This document shows, piece by piece, positions 21,733 to 26,401 of a stretch of DNA of 26,401 nucleotides. The stretch is from a virus: the IMG/VR virus record IMGVR_UViG_3300009610_000078, positions 1 to 26,401 of that record. One strand, 5' to 3'. The position numbers were made by a program, and so were the translations under genes. The notes beneath the pieces were generated by a model that saw only the letters and a program-made list of their open reading frames with translations, was not told the DNA's origin and did no database searches. How positions within the stretch are numbered: position 1 is the stretch's first letter; the number at the start of each line of letters is the position of its first letter.

Positions 21733-23805
21733 CTATACGTAGTACGGGACGTAGACCGGGGAGCCCCCAACATAGAACTTGAGGAACCCGGAATTGGTGG
21801 AGCCGTTGCCTGATGTGCCGGGGAAATTGCCGTTATCGGGGGTGCCGACCCACCGTCCGATGTACGCGTTGTAGTATGAATCGACGTGATACACACCCGA
21901 ACTGAACCCCGCTGCGCTCCACACATTACCTTGGACGTAGAGGCCAGTGTTGCAGTAGATGCCGTAGCTCCCATGCCCTTGAATGTACCAAGTGGTCTGA
22001 TAAGCCTCACCGCCTTGGCCCGGATAGATCAGTCCACCGGGGTGGAAGTTGCTGCGCCAGACGTTGGTCGAGGTCCCAATGGTGCCGGACGCGGTGAAGT
22101 TACCGGATACATCGAAACCCCCAATGTACGTATCGTTCAAGTTCCTGAACGCGATCCCGTGGCCCTTTAGATAGGTGACGCTGCTCGACTCGAAAAACAG
22201 GCGCTGGTGGCCCTCACTGCTGTTGTGCCATACAGACACAGGGAACGTTATCCCACCAGCCACCCAAAGGCCCCCGGCCAAATACAACCCGGTATTCGAC
22301 TTCAGGCCGTAGCTAGCGTGCGAGCTCAGATACCATTGGCTCTGCGTCGTCCACCCTGTGTCTTCCCGGCCGGGATATATCGGTGCCGTCGAGTAGAGGT
22401 CCCAACCTGACGTAATGCTGTTGCCTGCCCCCCGAACTACTACGATTGAGCTCGCACTAACGTAGATTCCGTTCTGGAAGTCCGTGGCGCCGCGGCACGT
22501 CAGGTCACCAAGACTGTTCGAGGTCCCTGTTGTCCAAACGAACGACGCTCTGAGAGGCGCATACGCTGCGGCAGGTGTACCAGCGGTGACGACCTCAAGA
22601 TAACCCGGATACCCGTAGGGATTCCCGTCACGTAAAGCAGGGTAGGTGTCCGTTTGCGCGCCAAACTTCAAACTCGCATTGACATTGGTCGGAAGCACCA
22701 ACGCACCAGACAGGGACAACGCTCCGCCGATGTTGACGTTCCCATTGCGATACCACGTCATCGGGATGCTCTGGATGGCCGTGTCGCCATCATCGAGCAT
22801 GTACAGGTTCAGGTTCCCCGAAGCGTGTTGCAGTTTGCAATACCGAGTGCCAGCAGCATAGCCTCCTGCATAAAATCCAAGGTCCGCATAGGTGGAGCTA
22901 TAAATCTTCAACTCCTGTCCACCGATTTGGTGCTTCCCTGTATCGGCGAGGGCCAGCCGCTTTGTTAGCACTCCAGTTGTAGACACGGTGTAAGCGTCGA
23001 TGCGCGTGGCATCGAGCACCAGCAGCGCCCCGCCATTGGCGGTATCATCCTGCGACCACGCCGAACCGGTGTAGTAGAAGTTAGCGGAAATGTCGACGCG
23101 ACCGCCCGGCACCGCTTGGAACACGCGGCCCTTGGCAACGTCACCACCTGTCTGGAGAATGAGTTCCGGACGGGTCTTATTGATTAGGACGTTGCCGACC
23201 CACGTAGACTTTCCCGCCCGGTCAATCATCATTACCGTGGGGCCGGTCGTCTCCGCGTCGGTGATCGCTTCAACCCTGAGCGACTGTCCGTAGGCATACA
23301 GTGCCCACTTCTTCCCATCGACAGGCGCAGACATTTCCGAGAAGTTGATCCCAGCCACACCGGTCGCAGCGGTGAGCCGGAGATGAGGATACGGTCCTGT
23401 CAATTCGAGTTTGACTATCTGGTCGTTGCCACCTGGCTCGTGCTGGACGTGGTGCGGCTGGGTGTTGTCTCCTGTATCCCCTTTCGGACCTTCGGGCCCT
23501 GTTTCTCCCTGAATACCTTGTATTCCCTGTGGGCCCGTCGCTCCAGTATTGCCAGTGTCTCCTTTATCTCCCTTAGCTCCCGTATCGCCTTTGACTCCTT
23601 GGACTCCTTGTGTTCCTTGGACACCTTGGTCCCCCTCATCTCCCTTTACGCCCTGGACACCTTGTGGGCCGATGGGGCCAGTATCGCCCTGGATACCTTG
23701 CTCACCCTGGATACCTTGAGGCCCCTGCGGCCCTACTGGTCCGACGCTCGTCGGGTTCCAAATGGGAACCCACTCCGTGGTTACAGGATCAGGGATGTCT
23801 GCCAT
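21733..23805 (-). CDS. Collagen-like tail fibre, 690 aa
   Basis: The N-terminus, [17 protein letters not shown], is shared with the other fibre. It is followed by about 30 collagen-like Gly-X-Y triplets (GPQGIQG, GDTGAKGDKGDTG types) to about residue 120. The remainder is beta-rich with many Gly, Tyr and Trp. Two similar units occur: IYPGREDTGWTTQSQWYLSS near 475 and IYPGQGGEAYQTTWYIQG near 592, each continuing SYGxxxNTGLYxxGxxW. This is a receptor-binding fibre layout: anchor, collagen stalk, repeated beta domains. No clear S74 domain is seen. ATG 23805 overlaps the preceding gene by 17 bp and has a weak ribosome site, so coupling is likely. Confidence 0.85.
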   Translation of the reverse strand: MADIPDPVTTEWVPIWNPTSVGPVGPQGPQGIQGEQGIQGDTGPIGPQGVQGVKGDEGDQGVQGTQGVQGVKGDTGAKGDKGDTGNTGATGPQGIQGIQGETGPEGPKGDTGDNTQPHHVQHEPGGNDQIVKLELTGPYPHLRLTAATGVAGINFSEMSAPVDGKKWALYAYGQSLRVEAITDAETTGPTVMMIDRAGKSTWVGNVLINKTRPELILQTGGDVAKGRVFQAVPGGRVDISANFYYTGSAWSQDDTANGGALLVLDATRIDAYTVSTTGVLTKRLALADTGKHQIGGQELKIYSSTYADLGFYAGGYAAGTRYCKLQHASGNLNLYMLDDGDTAIQSIPMTWYRNGNVNIGGALSLSGALVLPTNVNASLKFGAQTDTYPALRDGNPYGYPGYLEVVTAGTPAAAYAPLRASFVWTTGTSNSLGDLTCRGATDFQNGIYVSASSIVVVRGAGNSITSGWDLYSTAPIYPGREDTGWTTQSQWYLSSHASYGLKSNTGLYLAGGLWVAGGITFPVSVWHNSSEGHQRLFFESSSVTYLKGHGIAFRNLNDTYIGGFDVSGNFTASGTIGTSTNVWRSNFHPGGLIYPGQGGEAYQTTWYIQGHGSYGIYCNTGLYVQGNVWSAAGFSSGVYHVDSYYNAYIGRWVGTPDNGNFPGTSGNGSTNSGFLKFYVGGSPVYVPYYV

Positions 23806-24139
23806 TGTTCAACCAATCGATCGCCTCTAACGCATGTCGAGCCGGTGTCCCTGACTGCCACGGTACGATCGTCAGGTAGTTGTACAACATGTCGGCCTCG
23901 TCCAACGTGATCTCCAACACGGCCCCGTTCACGAGCTGCCGCTCGGCCTCTCCATTCACCATCTTCTTCCCGCAGGGCTTCAACTCGCTGATGGCCTCCA
24001 GCTTCTCGAACAGTGCGACCTCTTTCCGCAGGAGCTGAATCCCCTTCTTGTCGCTCATGGACCCTCCGAGCACGAATCCCACGAAGAGGAACTCGAAGTG
24101 CCTCGGGCCCAGCTCATCGCTCAAGTCCAGTGTGATCAT
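23789..24139 (-). CDS. Small conserved phage protein of unknown function
   Basis: This 116-residue protein starts at the ATGA overlap with the HxH fibre gene. It begins [19 protein letters not shown], like small phage proteins of unknown role. It continues with a helix KGIQLLRKEVALFEKLEAI, strand AVLEITLDEADMLYNYL and a final helix PARHALEAIDWLNN. An internal ATG at 24058 has a strong GGAGGG site, so a shorter 89-residue product is possible. It lies between two fibres and could assist their assembly, which is only positional. Confidence 0.55.
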   Translation of the reverse strand: MITLDLSDELGPRHFEFLFVGFVLGGSMSDKKGIQLLRKEVALFEKLEAISELKPCGKKMVNGEAERQLVNGAVLEITLDEADMLYNYLTIVPWQSGTPARHALEAIDWLNNGRHP

Positions 24140-25443
24140 AGCTTGTAGCAGTAGATCATGTCGAAGTACGGCGGATAGTGGTTCGTAGCCCAGCCCGTGT
24201 TGTTAACAACCGCGATAGCGGGGGCAGCAGTCACGCTTCCATCGATCCCTTGTCCCCCGTCACTTGGGATTCCACCTGTAAGCGCGAGGTGGTGCGAGTG
24301 CAAACCCGCGTTGTTCGTATTGTCACTGTAATCGATGTTATGATCGTGTGGACCCCGAGCCATGTTGCCACTGTTTCCCGCGTCCACGTTCATATCGCCG
24401 TTGTTGTTGCTCCCTGTTGTCCCATGCACTCCGAACGCGTGGCTGTGCTCGCCTTCATTGTCCGTTCGTCCATCGATCCCGACAAGCCCGCCGTGATTGT
24501 GGCTAGGCAACGTAAGCCCAGCTGCAGCATGCCCGTGTGCCGGGATCGCAAGGCCCCCCGCTCCGTGGTAGTGGTCCGTCGCACCGTAGGGTCCACTATA
24601 AGTCGCTGATGATCGGAAGAAGTGACCGTCCCACCACGGAGCTCTAGCCCATCCCGCTGGACACCCTTCCCAGAACATGGCGACCATGTGCTGAGGGATC
24701 TGATCGGGAATCGTCGCCCATACTCCGTCTCCGCGGAGGTAGTACGCACTGCTCCCGTTGAAGTTCACAGTGGACACGTTACCCAGGCCCAGGTTCGTCC
24801 GAGCCGTCCCGGTGTCCGTCGCCCCCGTCCCGCCCTCGCTTACAGGGATCACAGCTACGGTGCTAGGCTCGCCCCAGATACTCTTCACATATCCGTTGGC
24901 CAGCAGATTCAACGCCCGCTCACTCACGAGCGTGGGATGGTTGCTCACCATCCAATACGTGCCATCGACCACTGGCCCGATTGGACCCTGTACTCCCGGG
25001 GGACCCTGTACACCCTGTGGGCCCTGTGGACCCGTCGGTCCAGGAGGGCCTACGGAGCTGCTGATCCCCACTCCAGGCCACGGTTCTGGGGGCGTCGTGG
25101 TACCATCGACCACACACATGTAGGCGATGCCGTCCGGCCCGATCACGATGTCCCCGTCGTAGTACACTGGAGCCGCGGGATACGCTCCCAGGTAGTCGAG
25201 GTTCATCCCTCCACCCGGCCCGCCACCCGTCGCGTTGATGATCACCTGTCCCGGTACGGAGAGGTCGATCTCTACGTTGTCCCCTGCAACGAGCGTCCTC
25301 GCGTTCTCCAGCGTAGGCTCATCCGTCGCCGTAACGAAGGACTCGTTGAGGGCAGGAGTCTCCCCCGGAGGTCCTTGTGGCCCCTCTGACTTGGAGTTCC
25401 AGATCGGGACCCACTCAGTGGTTGCTGGATCCGGTGAGCTCAT
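24136..25443 (-). CDS. Tail fibre with collagen-like segments and HxH repeats (collar/needle-like tip)
   Basis: This 435-residue protein begins [19 protein letters not shown], then GPQGPPGE, and a second collagen-like run [19 protein letters not shown] near 130-150. After [19 protein letters not shown], a typical fibre hinge, it reads [20 protein letters not shown] near 255-275. Residues about 290-395 carry six HxH motifs (HYH, HGH, HNH, HSH, HDH, HSHH). Collar-type tips such as the T4 gp37 needle bind iron through HxH residues of three chains, so a metal-bound trimer is proposed here. The C-terminus [12 protein letters not shown] is typical of collar domains. It starts at the ATGA overlap with the next protein upstream. 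Confidence 0.8.
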   Translation of the reverse strand: MSSPDPATTEWVPIWNSKSEGPQGPPGETPALNESFVTATDEPTLENARTLVAGDNVEIDLSVPGQVIINATGGGPGGGMNLDYLGAYPAAPVYYDGDIVIGPDGIAYMCVVDGTTTPPEPWPGVGISSSVGPPGPTGPQGPQGVQGPPGVQGPIGPVVDGTYWMVSNHPTLVSERALNLLANGYVKSIWGEPSTVAVIPVSEGGTGATDTGTARTNLGLGNVSTVNFNGSSAYYLRGDGVWATIPDQIPQHMVAMFWEGCPAGWARAPWWDGHFFRSSATYSGPYGATDHYHGAGGLAIPAHGHAAAGLTLPSHNHGGLVGIDGRTDNEGEHSHAFGVHGTTGSNNNGDMNVDAGNSGNMARGPHDHNIDYSDNTNNAGLHSHHLALTGGIPSDGGQGIDGSVTAAPAIAVVNNTGWATNHYPPYFDMIYCYKL

Positions 25444-26063
25444 GTGATGGTGACCATCGGCTGCTGTTTGGGACTCTCAGTGATTTCCAGTGAGTGCGCC
25501 CGGTAAGCCGCGTTCGTCCCCGCCGTCGCAACCGTATCCGCTACCATGTTAGCCGTCAACGCCGCCCGCGTATGCACCGACATCAACGGGGTCGCGGGTT
25601 GCACTATTCGTTGGGTCCACCCAGTTGGAGCATTGCCAGCTGCTGCGACCGCTACGCCACGCGTTCCGCAACGGACACCCCACGACGTCCCGGTAGTGAT
25701 GACCGACAGTGCCGGGTATATGATCGTCTGGGTATTGGCACCGTTAGCCACGAAGCTGGTCCTGTAGTTCAGAGTCTTCTCGGTGTCGGGACGCAGTACC
25801 AGTACACATATCTGTGTGGCGTTAGTCCACGTCCCCGTAGTATGATTCGACGCGGTCGCAAGTGCCCAAGCCGACGTCAGCGCCAACGTGTTTGCCCCAG
25901 CAGCCTGCGGCATGTTCCAGTCCGGAACCGTGCCACCTGCCGCCGGTTTAGTGGCCTGAACGTTGTTCAACCTCTGCGTGAACACCAGCATCATGTCCCC
26001 CGGCTGATGCGCTGGGATCGCAACACTTGCTGCTGCAGCTGATGCTGTCCCTTGAACTATCAC
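25440..26063 (-). CDS. Small phage structural protein, 207 aa
   Basis: This 207-residue protein starts with GTG overlapping the preceding stop. SVAIPAHQPGDMMLVFTQRLNN, then Thr/Ala-rich strands (LTSAWALATASNHTTGTW), and WTQRIVQPATPLMSVHTRAAL give a beta-sandwich-like pattern. PxHxxGDxLL followed by GW-containing strands is a common virion or fibre-associated module. The exact role is unknown. It precedes the HxH fibre in a tight operon. Confidence 0.55.
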   Translation of the reverse strand: MIVQGTASAAAASVAIPAHQPGDMMLVFTQRLNNVQATKPAAGGTVPDWNMPQAAGANTLALTSAWALATASNHTTGTWTNATQICVLVLRPDTEKTLNYRTSFVANGANTQTIIYPALSVITTGTSWGVRCGTRGVAVAAAGNAPTGWTQRIVQPATPLMSVHTRAALTANMVADTVATAGTNAAYRAHSLEITESPKQQPMVTIT

Positions 26064-26401
26064 GGTGTGTGCTCGATGAACAACGATACACCCAAATTCG
26101 ACGGAGTCCCGACTGGAGACGAGAGGACGATTGTCAACTCATCATCCGCTGCAAGGGCCTGGCTGAACGCCGTGGTCGCTGCGGTCCCGGTCGCCGTGAT
26201 AACGGAGCCCAAGTTCCCACCGTTCCGACGCACCTGCACCCCTACGCTGGTCCCGGACCCCAGACGCGTCCGTACTCCAATCAACGAGGCTGCCTGGGTG
26301 CCTAGCATCGGTACGAACATCGACGGCAAAGTGGTCAACGCGGATACATCTCCCACGAGACCCCATGTATGGCCGAGCCGAAACGGCCGCGTGATCCCGA
26401 C
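26060..26401 (-). CDS. Virion protein, partial at the right edge
   Basis: The frame is open to the window edge, where it begins VGITRPFRLGHTWGLVGDVS, so the true start lies outside; the GTG at 26356 is internal. The visible 113 residues continue LTTLPSMFVPMLG and a Gly/Thr/Ala-rich beta region ending VSLFIEHTP. The stop overlaps the next start (GTGA). It looks like a structural or fibre-associated protein. No family is recognised. Confidence 0.5.
   Translation of the reverse strand, partial: VGITRPFRLGHTWGLVGDVSALTTLPSMFVPMLGTQAASLIGVRTRLGSGTSVGVQVRRNGGNLGSVITATGTAATTAFSQALAADDELTIVLSSPVGTPSNLGVSLFIEHTP

Overview
The window looks like part of the genome of a tailed double-stranded DNA phage, probably podovirus-like, or a metagenomic relative. 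Replication genes of phage type sit beside a long block of virion and fibre genes. The DNA is GC-rich by eye, GTG starts are common, and almost every gene overlaps the next by ATGA, GTGA or TAATG. No host, integrase, tRNA, rRNA, CRISPR array or insertion sequence is visible, so the host cannot be named. The phage type is inferred from the absence of a tape-measure or sheath gene and the presence of very large virion proteins, and only part of the genome is seen.

Rightward block, 1-10621. The first operon (1-2509) holds the end of a PD-(D/E)XK/Fe-S nuclease, a GroES-like co-chaperonin, two small unknown genes, a Sak4-type RecA-like ATPase and a DUF669-like protein that often accompanies such recombinases. 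A 145-bp gap with a perfect 13-bp inverted repeat follows. The second operon (2655-10621) holds a DUF5664/MazG-like nucleotide hydrolase, queD, queE, folE, two small genes, a uracil-DNA glycosylase/3'-5' exonuclease/family A DNA polymerase fusion, a zinc-ribbon protein, a DpdA-like transglycosylase, a DUF3987-like helicase/primase-helicase and a double helix-turn-helix protein. FolE, QueD and QueE make 7-carboxy-7-deazaguanine from GTP, and DpdA-type enzymes exchange guanine in DNA for a deazaguanine. The phage therefore probably carries 7-deazaguanine-modified DNA. No queC is present here.

Leftward block, 10602-26401, read right to left. It begins with a partial virion protein at the right edge, then a small structural protein, a fibre with a collagen-like stretch and HxH repeats, a small conserved gene and a 690-aa collagen-like fibre. 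Three small genes follow, one of them a GNAT acetyltransferase. A 540-aa protein ends in a Peptidase S74 chaperone domain, and after it come a 578-aa charged helical protein and two very large virion proteins of 1550 and 714 aa. The two blocks converge and their last genes overlap by 20 bp.

The most unusual signal is a short dispersed DNA motif, AACGTTACCCCCCACCAA and close variants. I found it ten times in the rightward block, in both orientations and all reading frames and mostly at gene starts or ends, and did not find it in the leftward block. It also builds hairpins in the only intergenic gap and at the convergent junction. It resembles in layout, but not in proven function, the dispersed regulator sites (stoperators, start-associated sequences) of some actinobacterial phages.
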